Shown one piece after another: positions 40,553 through 49,456 of a stretch of DNA of 64,000 nt (its first letter is position 1; each line of letters starts with the position of its first letter). The stretch is taken from contig QNBX01000004.1 of NCBI GenBank assembly GCA_003644265.1, forward strand, positions 6,910-70,909. The letters run 5' to 3'. The position numbers were made by a program, and so were the translations under genes. The stretch is from Planctomycetota bacterium (lineage in GTDB: Bacteria > Planctomycetota > B15-G4). The notes beneath the pieces are model-generated. The model was not told the origin of the DNA. It saw nothing but the letters and a program-made list of their open reading frames with translations, and did no database searches.

Positions 40553-41422
40553 TCAGAAGCCGACCCGGGTCCGCTCCACGCCGCAGTGGGCCGCGATGCG
40601 GTCAGCCAGGGCCGAAGCCAGGGCCGCGCTCAGCGGGCGCGCGACGGGCAGGTCCTCACCGGCCAGCCGATCCACGCACACCAGGCCCTTGGCGGCGCCC
40701 GTCAGAAAGCACTCGTCGGCGCCGCGCAGCTCATCCAGGGTCAAGGAGCGCTGCTCGGTCTCGATGCCCAGCTCGCCGGCCAGGCGCAGGATCTCGCCTC
40801 GGGTCACGCCCTCCAGCACGCCGGACGACAGCGGCGAGGTCAGCAGCTGGCCGTGCAGCACCGCAAAGACCGTCGAGACGGTGGCCTCCCCCACCCGGCC
40901 TTGGGCGTCGAGCAGCAGATCGTCCAGGCGGCCCGCGGCCTCGGCGCGCTCGCGCAGCAGGTAGTGCGCGAGGTAGCTGGTGGACTTGACCCCGGCCACG
41001 GGCGAGCTGGCGTCCATGCTGGCGGGCGCCACGCCGACCTCGACCGCTTGGCCGGCCGAGGGCGCCGGCGTCGAACGCAGCATGGCCAGCACGCGCATCG
41101 GCGCCGCTGTGTCGCTGGAGCTCGCCCCCGGCGCGCCGCCGGCCGTGACCGTGATGCGGCACACGGCGTCGGGGGCCGCGCAGGCCAGCGACAGCGCAGG
41201 CACGCCATCGGCCAGGCCCGCGAGCGCTTCGGGCTGCGGCAGCTTGAGCGTGGCCAGCGAGCGACCCAGCCGCGCCAGGTGCCGCTCCAACAGGAAGGGC
41301 ACGCCACCCCACAGGCGGAAGGTCTCGAAGGCGCCGAGGCCGTACAGCAGCGTGCGATCGAAGACCGACACCGTGGCCTGCTCGGCGCCCACCAGCTCGC
41401 CATCGACCCAGACATGCTGCAT
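40553..41422 (-). CDS. pabC: Aminodeoxychorismate lyase (class IV aminotransferase fold)
   Basis: 289 residues from ATG 41422, one base after the pabB stop. The class IV PLP fold is clear: FDRTLLYGLGAFETFRLW at the start, the PLP-lysine in GVKSTSYLAH (about 150), DDLLLDAQGRVGEATVSTVF, and EGVTRGEILRLA. Members include PabC, IlvE and D-amino-acid transaminase. The coupling with pabB identifies it as the enzyme that splits aminodeoxychorismate into 4-aminobenzoate and pyruvate for folate. Family certain, specific role inferred from context. Confidence 0.88.
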   Translation of the reverse strand: MQHVWVDGELVGAEQATVSVFDRTLLYGLGAFETFRLWGGVPFLLERHLARLGRSLATLKLPQPEALAGLADGVPALSLACAAPDAVCRITVTAGGAPGASSSDTAAPMRVLAMLRSTPAPSAGQAVEVGVAPASMDASSPVAGVKSTSYLAHYLLRERAEAAGRLDDLLLDAQGRVGEATVSTVFAVLHGQLLTSPLSSGVLEGVTRGEILRLAGELGIETEQRSLTLDELRGADECFLTGAAKGLVCVDRLAGEDLPVARPLSAALASALADRIAAHCGVERTRVGF

Positions 41423-41423
41423 C

Positions 41424-42809
41424 TCAGAACCTCTCCAAGCCCCACGCGGCGAAGGCGCCGGCCGCCTTGTCCAAGGTCTCCTCATACTCGTCGGCGGGGT
41501 CGGACAACAGGGTGATGCCGCCGCCCACCGGCAGCAAGACCCTGCCCGGCAGCACGCTGGCCACGCGGATGGCCACCGCCAGGTCGCAATCTCCCGAGGC
41601 GTCGATCCAGCCCATCGCGCCGGTGTACAGATGCCGACGCACGGGCTCCAGCCGCTCGATCAGCGCCAGGGCCGAGAGCTTGGGCGTGCCCGTCACCGAC
41701 GCGGGCGGGAAGGCGCGCTCCACCAGCGTGGTGGTCGGCAGTTCGCGCGGCACCCGGGCCGTCACCGTAGCCACGCGGTGGAAGACCGTGGACCAGGCGT
41801 CCGTGCCGAAGGGCTGCTCCACGGCCACGCTGCCCAGGGACGCGCTGCGCCCCAGGTCGTTCCGCACCAGGTCGACGATCATGGAGAGCTCGGCCAGCTC
41901 CTTGGGCGACGACAGCAGCTCGGCGCGCAGGCGCGCGTCGTCGACCGCGTCGACACCGCGCGGGCGCGTGCCCTTGATCGGGCGCGACTGCACCTGCTCG
42001 CCACGTCGACGCAGGAACAGCTCGGGCGAACTGGACACCAGCGCAGCGCCGGGCCAGGCCATGAAGCCGCCGAAGGGCGCCGGGCTGCTGCGGCGCAGGA
42101 CCCGGGCCAGGTCGGCCGGGGCGCCGTCCCAGTCCAGCTCGAAGCGCTGGGCCAGGTTGACCTGGTAGACCTCTCCCTCCAGCACCTGCTGGCGCACGGC
42201 CTCGACGGCGCGCTCGTAGGCCGGGCGGTCGAAGCTGCTGCGCACGCCGGATGGCCGCGAGAGACGCGCGGGCGCCCGCGTGGCCCGCCGCTCCAGGTCG
42301 CGCACCGCCTGCCGGAATGCGCGGGCCTCGTCGAGCGTGCCGCGACCCAGCACCAGCCGCCGACCACTGCTGCGCTCCTGGGCCAGCACCCAGGGCTGGG
42401 CGGCCGCCACCAGGTCCGGCAAATCGGCGTCGCGCGGGCGCAGGCAGGGCAGGCGCTCCGTCTCGCGTCCCAGGTCGTAGGCCAGGGCCAGGCTCACTCC
42501 GCCGGCAAAGGGCGGCAGACCGCCCTCGGCGTCCGGCGACTCGCCGCGCCCCTCGGGCGGGCCGAAGACCCGGGCCAGCAGGGACTCCACCTGACCCAGA
42601 GCCCGCTCTCGCGGGTCGTCCAGCGGCGTATCGCTCCCGCGCAGCAGCAAGGTCGCCACGGGGTCGAAGCTCAGCAGATCCCAGCGCGCCAGGGGCGAGG
42701 GGTCCGGGCCGCCATCGAACAGCACCGGGAAGCGCTCGGCGGGCAAGGCCGCCGCCAGGTCCACCAACGGCGGTCCGGAGGGGAGCTCCAGCAGCACGAG
42801 TCCGGTCAT
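41424..42809 (-). CDS. pabB: Aminodeoxychorismate synthase component I
   Basis: 461 residues. The chorismate-binding domain (from about 190) shows FGGFMAWPGAALVSSSPELF, QSRPIKGTRPRG with the PabB-type catalytic Lys (PIKGT, as opposed to anthranilate synthase PIAGT), MIVDLVRNDLGR, PPASVTGTPK and GGGITLLSDPADEYEE. It aminates chorismate using ammonia from a glutamine amidotransferase (PabA), which is not in this window. TAAGAT lies exactly 6 bases before the ATG, predicting a leaderless transcript. Divergent from xerC. Confidence 0.93.
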   Translation of the reverse strand: MTGLVLLELPSGPPLVDLAAALPAERFPVLFDGGPDPSPLARWDLLSFDPVATLLLRGSDTPLDDPRERALGQVESLLARVFGPPEGRGESPDAEGGLPPFAGGVSLALAYDLGRETERLPCLRPRDADLPDLVAAAQPWVLAQERSSGRRLVLGRGTLDEARAFRQAVRDLERRATRAPARLSRPSGVRSSFDRPAYERAVEAVRQQVLEGEVYQVNLAQRFELDWDGAPADLARVLRRSSPAPFGGFMAWPGAALVSSSPELFLRRRGEQVQSRPIKGTRPRGVDAVDDARLRAELLSSPKELAELSMIVDLVRNDLGRSASLGSVAVEQPFGTDAWSTVFHRVATVTARVPRELPTTTLVERAFPPASVTGTPKLSALALIERLEPVRRHLYTGAMGWIDASGDCDLAVAIRVASVLPGRVLLPVGGGITLLSDPADEYEETLDKAAGAFAAWGLERF

Positions 42810-42815
42810 GGGCGC

Positions 42816-42821
42816 ATCTTA
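42816..42821 (-). promoter_or_regulatory. -10-like box TAAGAT, predicted leaderless pabB
   Basis: TAAGAT ends 6 bases before the pabB ATG at 42809, so transcription should begin at the start codon itself. Confidence 0.42.
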
Positions 42822-42869
42822 TGTCGCCCGGCCCTTGTCCCCATGCCCGCCGCTCGCCAGGGTGGAGCC

Positions 42870-43754
42870 ATGGAGCTGCTCGAGGAGTATCTGGCGGAGC
42901 TGACCGACGCCCGCCGGCTCAGCCCGCACACGCTACGAGCCTACGGCGGCGACCTCACGGCGCTGATGGGCTTCGCCGCGCTGCAGGGCGTGCAGCGCCC
43001 CCAGGACATCGACACGCTGCTGCTGCGGGAGTTCCTGGCCGAGGGTGCCCCCGGGCGCCCCAGCCTGGCCCGGCGCCAGGCCGCCCTGCGCGGCTTCTTC
43101 GCCTGGCTGGTGCGGGTCGGGCGCATGGAGTCGTCCCCCGCCGCGGCTCTGCGCTCGCCGCGCCGCGGGCGCAGCCTGCCCCAGGCCCTGGACCTCTCCC
43201 AGGTTGAGACGCTGCTGGCCAGCGCCGGCGGCGAGCAACCCGCCGATCACCGCGACCGCGCCCTGCTGGAGCTGCTCTACTCCAGCGGAATGCGCGTGGC
43301 CGAGTGCAGCGGACTCGACCTGCCTGACCTCGACCTGAGCGCCGGCTCGGCGCGGGTGCTGGGCAAGGGGGCCAAGCAGCGAATGTGCTGGGTGGGCCGA
43401 CAGGCCGGCGAGGCGCTGGAGGCTTGGCTCGACACGCGCGCGGCCTTCGTGGCCCGTCGCAAACGTCAGGGCGAGCCCGCCCTGTTCCTCAACTTCCGCG
43501 ACGCCGGGCGACTCAGCACGCGCGGCATGCACCTGGTGGTGACCCGGCGAGCCGCTCAGGCCGGGCTGGAGGGTCTGGTGCATCCGCACACCCTGCGGCA
43601 TTCGTTCGCCACGCACATGCTGGACGCCGGCGCGGACCTGCGCGTGGTGCAGGAGCTGCTGGGGCACGAGCGCCTGGGCACCACCCAGATCTACACCCAC
43701 GTCTCCATCGGCCGGCTCAAGCGGGTCTACGCGTCGGCCCACCCGCGGGCCTGA
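42870..43754 (+). CDS. xerC: Tyrosine recombinase, XerC/XerD type
   Basis: 294 residues from ATG 42870, with GGTGGAG 5 bases before it (an ATG at 42843 is less well supported). N-terminal SAM-like core-binding domain (LTDARRLSPHTLRAYGGDL), then the catalytic domain with Arg in SSGMRVAE, Lys in LGKGAKQR, His-x-x-Arg in HPHTLRHSFATH, His in LLGHERLGTTQIYTH and the nucleophilic Tyr in that same segment. All active-site residues are present. Housekeeping Xer proteins resolve chromosome dimers at dif. No phage or integron genes are nearby. XerC versus XerD cannot be told with certainty. Confidence 0.9.
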   Translation: MELLEEYLAELTDARRLSPHTLRAYGGDLTALMGFAALQGVQRPQDIDTLLLREFLAEGAPGRPSLARRQAALRGFFAWLVRVGRMESSPAAALRSPRRGRSLPQALDLSQVETLLASAGGEQPADHRDRALLELLYSSGMRVAECSGLDLPDLDLSAGSARVLGKGAKQRMCWVGRQAGEALEAWLDTRAAFVARRKRQGEPALFLNFRDAGRLSTRGMHLVVTRRAAQAGLEGLVHPHTLRHSFATHMLDAGADLRVVQELLGHERLGTTQIYTHVSIGRLKRVYASAHPRA

Positions 43755-43899
43755 CGCGCGAGAGGGCGCAGGGCGGGCCCTGGTACCCGGCGCGTGCGCC
43801 CCCTCGCTGTGGTGGGCCGGCGCGGGCCACGACCCGGCCTCGGCCCGGGCATCCAGGACTTCTGCCACGCCCCGCTATGCCCAGCGCGCCGCCCGGTTC

Positions 43900-45732
43900 A
43901 TGATCGGGCGCAGCATGCCTCGCCTCGCCCACCAGACCCGCCGTCACGTGCTGCTGCTGCTGGAGCGCTGCGGCGACCTGCTGGGCGGGGAGCGCTTCGC
44001 GCTGGTGGTGATCGGAGCCGGGGTGGGCGTCGTCTCGGGCCTGGCGGCGGTGGCCCTGGTGCTGCTGGTGCGCGCGGTCAACTCGCTCACCTGGACGGCT
44101 ACGCTGTCCGTGGACGACGTGGTGCCCACCGACGCCCTGGGCTCGCACGCCGTCTCGAGCTTGCCGGCCTGGTGGCCGCTGCTGGTGGTGCCCGCCGGCA
44201 TGCTGGGCGTGGTCGCGCTCACGCGCTGGTTCGCGCCGGAGGCCAGCGGCCACGGCGTGCCCGAGGTCATGGCCTCGATCGCTCAGAAGAACGGTCTCAT
44301 GCGCGGCCGGGTGGGGGTCATCAAGCTGCTGGCCTCGGCGCTCAACATCGGCACCGGCGGCGCGGTGGGCAAGGAGGGCCCCATCGTGCAGGTGGGCGCG
44401 GCCTTCGGCTCGGTCTGCTCGCGCTGGCTCGGGCTGCGCGGTCGGCACATGCGCACGCTGGTGGGCTGCGGTACGGCCGCCGGCATCGCGGCCGTGTTCA
44501 ACGCGCCCATCGGCGGCGTGCTGTTCGCGCTGGAGATCGTGCTGGGCGCCTACAACGTGAGCGCCTTCGCGCCGGTGCTGATCGCGTCAGTGGCCGGCGC
44601 CGTCACCGCGCGCCGGCTGCTGGGCACCGAGTCGGCCTTCGCCATCCCCGAGGCGCTCAAGCAGGGCCTGACCATCACGTCGCTGTGGGAGCTGGTCAGC
44701 TACGCGCTGATGGGCCTGATCTTCGGACTGGTGAGCGTGGCCTTCGTGCGCCTGCTCTACGCCGTCGAGGATCGCAGTCACCGCTGGAGCGTCTCGCCCT
44801 GGCTCAAGGCGCTGCTGGCCGGGCTGATCGTGGCCGCCATCGGCATGGGCCTGCCCGCGGTGCTGGGCGAGGGTCACCACATGATGACCGAGGTGCTGGT
44901 GGACAACGGCGCGCGCTTTGGCCTCGGGGCACTGCTGCTGCTGGGCCTGGCCAAGACGGCGGCCACCGTGCTGACCCTGGCGGGCGGCGGCTCGGGCGGC
45001 GTGTTTGCCCCCAGCCTGTATGTAGGCGCCATGCTCGGCGGGGCCTACGGGCTGGCCATGCACAGCGTCTTCCCGGACGCCATCGGCCCCTCGGGGGCCT
45101 ACGCCCTGGCCGGCATGGCCGCGCTGCTGGCGGGCACGGCCCACGCGCCCATGACGGCCATCCTGCTCATGTTCGAGATGAGCGACAACTACCTGATCAT
45201 CCTGCCGCTCATGACCGTGTCGGTGCTGGCCACGGTGGTGGCGCAGAAGCTCATGCCCGACTCGATCTACAGCCTGGGACTGTCCCGCCGCGGCATCGTG
45301 CTACGTGACCGGGAGGACACGGCGCTGCTCAAGCACCTGCGCGTGGCCGACGCCATGGGGCCCAAGCCCGAGACCATCCCCGAGGCCACCACCTTCGACC
45401 GCATCGTGCGCAGGCTCATGCTGAGCGAACAACACGACCTGCCGGTGGTGGACGCTCACGGGCGCGTCACGGGGGCCGTGTCGTTCAGCGACGTGCGCGA
45501 GTTCCTGCGCGACGAGGGCCTCGACCAGCTGCTGCTGGCCCGCGACTGCGCGCGCGAGGTCACCACCCTGGCGCCAAACGACACGCTGCTGGAGGCGCTG
45601 CACACGTTTGACCAGCACCCGCTGCACGAGATCCCCGTGCTGGCCGAGGGCCGGCCCGTGGGCTCGCTGCGGCGTGATGATGTGCTGAGCACCTACCGCC
45701 GCGCGCTCATGGCCGCCGCGCGCCAGGGCTGA
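43900..45732 (+). CDS. CLC-family chloride channel/transporter with two CBS domains
   Basis: 610 residues from ATG 43900 (an ATG at 43915 is possible). The CLC membrane core (about 25-440) carries the three selectivity motifs: SGHGVPEV in place of GSGIP, GKEGPIVQ with the gating Glu, and GGVFAPSL. Two CBS domains follow (about 475-600: VADAMGPKPETIPEATTF, LPVVDAHGRVTGAVS, REVTTLAPNDTLLEALHTF, IPVLAEGRPVGSLRRDDVL), which usually sense adenine nucleotides. In the E. coli exchanger, helix H has FIIEEM with the proton Glu203; here the segment reads FALEIV, with Ile at that place. This suggests channel behaviour or a different proton path. Confidence 0.93.
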   Translation: MIGRSMPRLAHQTRRHVLLLLERCGDLLGGERFALVVIGAGVGVVSGLAAVALVLLVRAVNSLTWTATLSVDDVVPTDALGSHAVSSLPAWWPLLVVPAGMLGVVALTRWFAPEASGHGVPEVMASIAQKNGLMRGRVGVIKLLASALNIGTGGAVGKEGPIVQVGAAFGSVCSRWLGLRGRHMRTLVGCGTAAGIAAVFNAPIGGVLFALEIVLGAYNVSAFAPVLIASVAGAVTARRLLGTESAFAIPEALKQGLTITSLWELVSYALMGLIFGLVSVAFVRLLYAVEDRSHRWSVSPWLKALLAGLIVAAIGMGLPAVLGEGHHMMTEVLVDNGARFGLGALLLLGLAKTAATVLTLAGGGSGGVFAPSLYVGAMLGGAYGLAMHSVFPDAIGPSGAYALAGMAALLAGTAHAPMTAILLMFEMSDNYLIILPLMTVSVLATVVAQKLMPDSIYSLGLSRRGIVLRDREDTALLKHLRVADAMGPKPETIPEATTFDRIVRRLMLSEQHDLPVVDAHGRVTGAVSFSDVREFLRDEGLDQLLLARDCAREVTTLAPNDTLLEALHTFDQHPLHEIPVLAEGRPVGSLRRDDVLSTYRRALMAAARQG

Positions 45733-45821
45733 GCGCACACCCGGTACCGCGCGGGTCCAGCACAGCGCGGGTCCGACATCGGCTTCGCTCGGCGCACCGC
45801 CCACGCCGGACAGCGCTGCAC

Positions 45822-45989
45822 TCAGGCGTCGCGGCCGCCGCCCATGAGCCAGCCGATCCAGAACACCAGACCGCCCAGGGCCAGGCCGCCGAACTGGAAC
45901 AGCATGGAGGGTTCTTCGACGTAGCTGCTGACCATGACCCAGGTCACCCACAGCAAGGCGGCGAGTTGAAGCACGCGTCCGAACATCAT
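45822..45989 (-). CDS. 55-residue two-helix membrane protein
   Basis: A short gene from ATG 45989 to TGA 45822, between two convergent or neighbouring larger genes. Two hydrophobic helices, VLQLAALLWVTWVMVSSYV and LGGLVFWIGWLMG, are joined by EEPSMLFQFGG, and the end is GGGRDA. TATGAT ends 7 bases before the ATG, predicting a leaderless transcript, which supports that it is real. The upstream ATG at 45989 and the following ATG are adjacent, so either may be used. No family recognised. Confidence 0.65.
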   Translation of the reverse strand: MMFGRVLQLAALLWVTWVMVSSYVEEPSMLFQFGGLALGGLVFWIGWLMGGGRDA

Positions 45990-45996
45990 GGCGCGG

Positions 45997-46002
45997 ATCA
46001 TA
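45997..46002 (-). promoter_or_regulatory. -10-like box TATGAT before the small membrane protein
   Basis: TATGAT ends 7 bases before the ATG at 45989. This is the same spacing class as the other predicted leaderless genes in the window. Confidence 0.4.
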
Positions 46003-46073
46003 GCGCCGCGCGGCCGCTGGTTCCGTCACGTCCTGCACCGTCGGTCCGCCCGTCGCGGTCAGCCCGCCCGTGC

Positions 46074-47339
46074 TCAGTCGCGGTCGATGGCCGCGGGCGG
46101 CCAGCTCGGGCTCGCGGCGCGTTCGTCGGCGCGTGCATCCAGGCGCGCCAGCTCCAGCGCGAGCTCAGCCGGCAGGTCCTGCAGCCGTGACGCCCGTCGC
46201 AGCACGCCGCGGGCGCGCCAGGGTTGAGCACGGTTGAGCAGCAGGCTGCCCAGGGCCACGGGGGCCTCAGCCAGCGACGGGTCGGCCCGCCCAGCGTCTG
46301 CATAGCACTGCTCAGCGCCCGACAGGTCGCCCGAGGACTCGAGGCAGCGGCCCAGATCCACCAGCACCAGGGCCAGCTCCAGCGGCTCCCGCTCGAGCCC
46401 AGCCACGGCCTGCATGAGCGGACCGCGGGCCTCCTGCGGACGCCCCAGGGCCAGCAGCACGGAGCCCACGTTGGCGGCCATCCAGGGATCCTCGGGCAGC
46501 AACGCGAGGCCTTCGAGGTAGGCCGCGAGGCCCCCCTCCAGACGCCCTTGATCACGCAGGGCGTGACCCAGCGAAAGCCAGGCCAGGGGGTCCTCCGGCG
46601 CCAGCTCCAGCGAGGTGCGCCAGGCCCGCTCAGCCAGCACCGGCTCGGCCACCAGGCCGAACAGCCGCCCCAGGCCGCGGTGCGCCCCGGCGCAGTCCGG
46701 GTCGAGCTCCAACGCCGTCTGCAACGCGGACAGCGCCGCGTCCAGCTCGCGCTGATCCAGGCAGACGCTGCCGAGGTTGACCCAGCCCGACGGCTCGCCC
46801 GGCTCGAGCTGCACCACGCGTTCAAGCAGGGCGCGCGCCACGTCCGGAGCGCCGCGCTCAAAGGCCAGGCGCGCCAGCAGGCTCAGCGTCGAGACGTCAC
46901 CGGGGCGCAGCTCGTCGGCTCGCGCCAGGTGCTGTTCGGCCGACTCCAACCGGCCCAGGCTCATGAGCGCCACGCCCAGCAGGAAACGGACCGAGGGGTT
47001 GCCCTCGTCCGCCTCCAGGGCCAGCGTGAGCAGCTCCACCGCGCGCGCCGCTTCGCCCGCCGTCAGCGCCCGCGAGGCCGCGTCGAGCAGCTCGAGCTGC
47101 AGCCCCGCCAGCGCGCGCAGCGAGCGCTCGTCCGGCGCCGGCGGCCCGGCAGCGACGGCGGCCGGCAGGACAGCTGGGACCGACGCAGGCACGACGCTCA
47201 ACGCGGGCGTGACCGCTGCGGGCGTGGGGGCCATGACCTGTGGGACCAGGACGGCCGGGGCAGGCGCGGCGGCCAGGGAGGCGCCGCCGGCGCTCGCCAC
47301 GCAGCCCAGGCCCAACAGGGCGCTGAACATCGCGATCAC
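46074..47339 (-). CDS. Exported TPR-repeat protein
   Basis: 421 residues from GTG 47339 (ATG 47330 possible). Signal-like start AMFSALLGLGCVASAGG with a possible lipobox at LGLGC, then an Ala/Pro/Val-rich linker (about 22-65), then eight or so TPR-type repeats: GEAARAVELLTLALEADEGN, ALMSLGRLESAEQHLARADE, GSVCLDQRELDAALSALQTA, GHALRDQGRLEGGLAAYLEG and others. It ends in a short charged tail. The role is protein-protein contact; partners are unknown. The 209-base gap before the next plus-strand gene holds its upstream region. Confidence 0.82.
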   Translation of the reverse strand: MIAMFSALLGLGCVASAGGASLAAAPAPAVLVPQVMAPTPAAVTPALSVVPASVPAVLPAAVAAGPPAPDERSLRALAGLQLELLDAASRALTAGEAARAVELLTLALEADEGNPSVRFLLGVALMSLGRLESAEQHLARADELRPGDVSTLSLLARLAFERGAPDVARALLERVVQLEPGEPSGWVNLGSVCLDQRELDAALSALQTALELDPDCAGAHRGLGRLFGLVAEPVLAERAWRTSLELAPEDPLAWLSLGHALRDQGRLEGGLAAYLEGLALLPEDPWMAANVGSVLLALGRPQEARGPLMQAVAGLEREPLELALVLVDLGRCLESSGDLSGAEQCYADAGRADPSLAEAPVALGSLLLNRAQPWRARGVLRRASRLQDLPAELALELARLDARADERAASPSWPPAAIDRD

Positions 47340-47535
47340 AAGTGGGCTGCTCAGGGTGAGTCTCCAACGGCCGCTGAGTCCTCATCGGCCATCGGCGCCG
47401 CCGGGGTTGACACCAGGCAGCGACAGCACGAACGCCCCCCCCAAGCGGACGACCTCGGCGGGCTTCAGCCAACAGGGCCCGGCGGTCGATCCAGACTCTT
47501 CAGAGCCGTATGGCCGCTTCGGTCCCGTCCGCCGT

Positions 47536-47541
47536 TAGACT
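47536..47541 (+). promoter_or_regulatory. -10-like box TAGACT, predicted leaderless start
   Basis: TAGACT ends 7 bases before the GTG at 47549. It decides in favour of this start over the in-frame ATG at 47510, since transcription would begin downstream of that ATG. Confidence 0.4.
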
Positions 47542-47548
47542 CGCGCCC

Positions 47549-49456
47549 GTGAGCCGCACCGCACTCTTCGCTCTCGCTGGCCTGTGCGCCATCGGGCTGG
47601 CCCTGGCCGTGATCCTGCTCTCCGAGCCGGACGACGTCGGCGGAGGCCGTCCGGTCCAGGCTGGCAGCGCGAGCGCCCCTGCGAGCAGCGACGCCCTGCC
47701 GCCGCCGCTGCTCGGGCGCGAGCTGACCGACGAGCTGGCCGAGCCCCGGCCCGACCGGGGCCAACCGCTGCGCTCCGGCGGGCAGGCCCCCGCGGTCATC
47801 GAGGGCCGCGTGGTGGATCGCGCCGGCACGCCGCGCGCAGGTGCGACGATCTCGCTGCTGGTGGCGGACGCGTCCGGCTTCGCGGCCCAGTTCAAACCCA
47901 CGGGCAGCTCCATCGAGGCGGACTCCGAGGGCCGCTTTCGCCTGATCCACCCGCCCCTCGGGCGCGCCTTGGCGGTGGAGGCCAGCCACGCGGCGTCCGC
48001 CCCCACCCGCGTGCCCGTGCGACCGCTCGACCCTGGCGAGACGCGCCTGCTGGGTGACCTGATGCTGAGCGCCGGCACCACGCTCACGGGCCAGGTCAGC
48101 GATGAGCTGGGCGCGCCCCTGCCCGGCGCGCGGGTCGAGCTGCGCGAGGGCGTGGGAGCTGGCCCCTTGCTGGGCGCGGCCATCGCAGACGAGAGCGGAC
48201 ACTACGAGCTGCCGCACCTCGCGCCGCGCCAGTACGCGCTGCGTGCCTCGGCCGAGGGCCACGCCACCATGGAGAGCGTGCAGGCCTTCGTGCTGGGCGC
48301 CGCCGGGCCCATCTGGACCGTGGACTTCGAGCTGCCCCGGGCCCAGAGCGAGCTGCGCGGCCTCAGCACCGACGCCATGGGCACCCCCGTGCCCGGCGTG
48401 CGCCTGCGCTTCCTGCTGCGGCGGGCGGGCAGCAGCGCTCACTTCAGCACCAGCTGCACCAGCGACGAGCAGGGACGCTTTGCCCTGCGGGACCTGCCCG
48501 AGGGCCGCTACGACGTGGGCGTGGAGTCCTCCGAGTGGTACCTGGCCCTGAGCCTGGGTCTGCACACGGGTCCCGAAGAACAGGCCGTGCGCGTGCACGC
48601 GGCCCTGGCCATTCGCGGCCTGCTGCTGGCCCACGGCGCGGAGGTGCCGGAGTTCCACGTCACGGTCAAGCCCGACGGCCGCTCCGGTGCGCGCTTGCTG
48701 GGTGGCCTGCCCGCGCGCCGCCGCTTCGGTAGCGACGGTCCCGAGCCGCGCTTCGAGCTCTTGGGTCTGCGTCCCGGCGCGTACTCGCTGGTGGTCGAGG
48801 CCCCCGGCTACAGCGCCACCCGCAGCCAGGGCGTGTTTCTCCAGCAGGGCAGCGACGGCACGGACGTGACCATCACGCTGCTCATGGGCGCCACGCTCAG
48901 CGGACGCGTCTCCCCCGCGCGCCCCGGCGTCTCCATCGAGCTGCGCGAGGGCGACTGGGACCCGGCCTCCCCGCTGGAGGACGCCTTTCCCACCGCGCCG
49001 CTGTCAGGCCTGCGGACCCGCACCGACGCGGACGGCCGCTACCGCATCGAGCATGTTCCCGCCGGGCGCGTGGTGGTGAGCGCGCGCAGCGTGGGCCTGC
49101 CACCGGCGCACCTGCGGGACGTGCGGATCGAAGAGGGCGGCGTGTATGAGCTGCCCACGCTCGAGCTCTCCCCCGGAGGCATGGTCAGAGGTCGGCTCAC
49201 CGGGCCGGACGGGCAGCCACGGGCCGGCGCCAAGCTGCGGCTCATGGGCGAGGGCGTGTATCTGGCCACCCAGACGGACGGCGACGGCAGCTACCGCTTC
49301 GAGGTCGTGCCCGCGGGCGAGTACGAGCTCAGCGCCTCGCCCGCCAGTCTGGCGGAGGCCCTGACACTGGAGGCGCGCGCGCCGCTGAGCCTGCGCTCCG
49401 AATCCGAGGTCGTCCTGGACCTGCGCCTCAGCGCCCGCCCCCGGAAGAACCGCTGA
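47549..49456 (+). CDS. Membrane-anchored protein with carboxypeptidase-regulatory-like domains
   Basis: 635 residues from GTG 47549. N-terminal anchor TALFALAGLCAIGLALAVIL, a Pro/Ser-rich linker, then at least four CarboxypepD_reg/SdrD-B-like beta-sandwich modules. They begin IEGRVVDRAGTPRAGATISL, LTGQVSDELGAPLPGARVEL, LSGRVSPARPGVSIEL and VRGRLTGPDGQPRAGAKLRL, each with a DGxY(R/E)(I/F) strand later (for example DADGRYRIEHVPAG). These modules are structural and extracellular. The last 29 bases overlap the end of the convergent gene. No catalytic domain is seen. ATG 47510 would add 13 residues. Confidence 0.82.
   Translation: MSRTALFALAGLCAIGLALAVILLSEPDDVGGGRPVQAGSASAPASSDALPPPLLGRELTDELAEPRPDRGQPLRSGGQAPAVIEGRVVDRAGTPRAGATISLLVADASGFAAQFKPTGSSIEADSEGRFRLIHPPLGRALAVEASHAASAPTRVPVRPLDPGETRLLGDLMLSAGTTLTGQVSDELGAPLPGARVELREGVGAGPLLGAAIADESGHYELPHLAPRQYALRASAEGHATMESVQAFVLGAAGPIWTVDFELPRAQSELRGLSTDAMGTPVPGVRLRFLLRRAGSSAHFSTSCTSDEQGRFALRDLPEGRYDVGVESSEWYLALSLGLHTGPEEQAVRVHAALAIRGLLLAHGAEVPEFHVTVKPDGRSGARLLGGLPARRRFGSDGPEPRFELLGLRPGAYSLVVEAPGYSATRSQGVFLQQGSDGTDVTITLLMGATLSGRVSPARPGVSIELREGDWDPASPLEDAFPTAPLSGLRTRTDADGRYRIEHVPAGRVVVSARSVGLPPAHLRDVRIEEGGVYELPTLELSPGGMVRGRLTGPDGQPRAGAKLRLMGEGVYLATQTDGDGSYRFEVVPAGEYELSASPASLAEALTLEARAPLSLRSESEVVLDLRLSARPRKNR

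Noticed and set aside
42870..43754. Integrase of a mobile element
   Set aside because: No attachment-site repeats, no excisionase, no cargo; sequence and context fit a housekeeping Xer recombinase.
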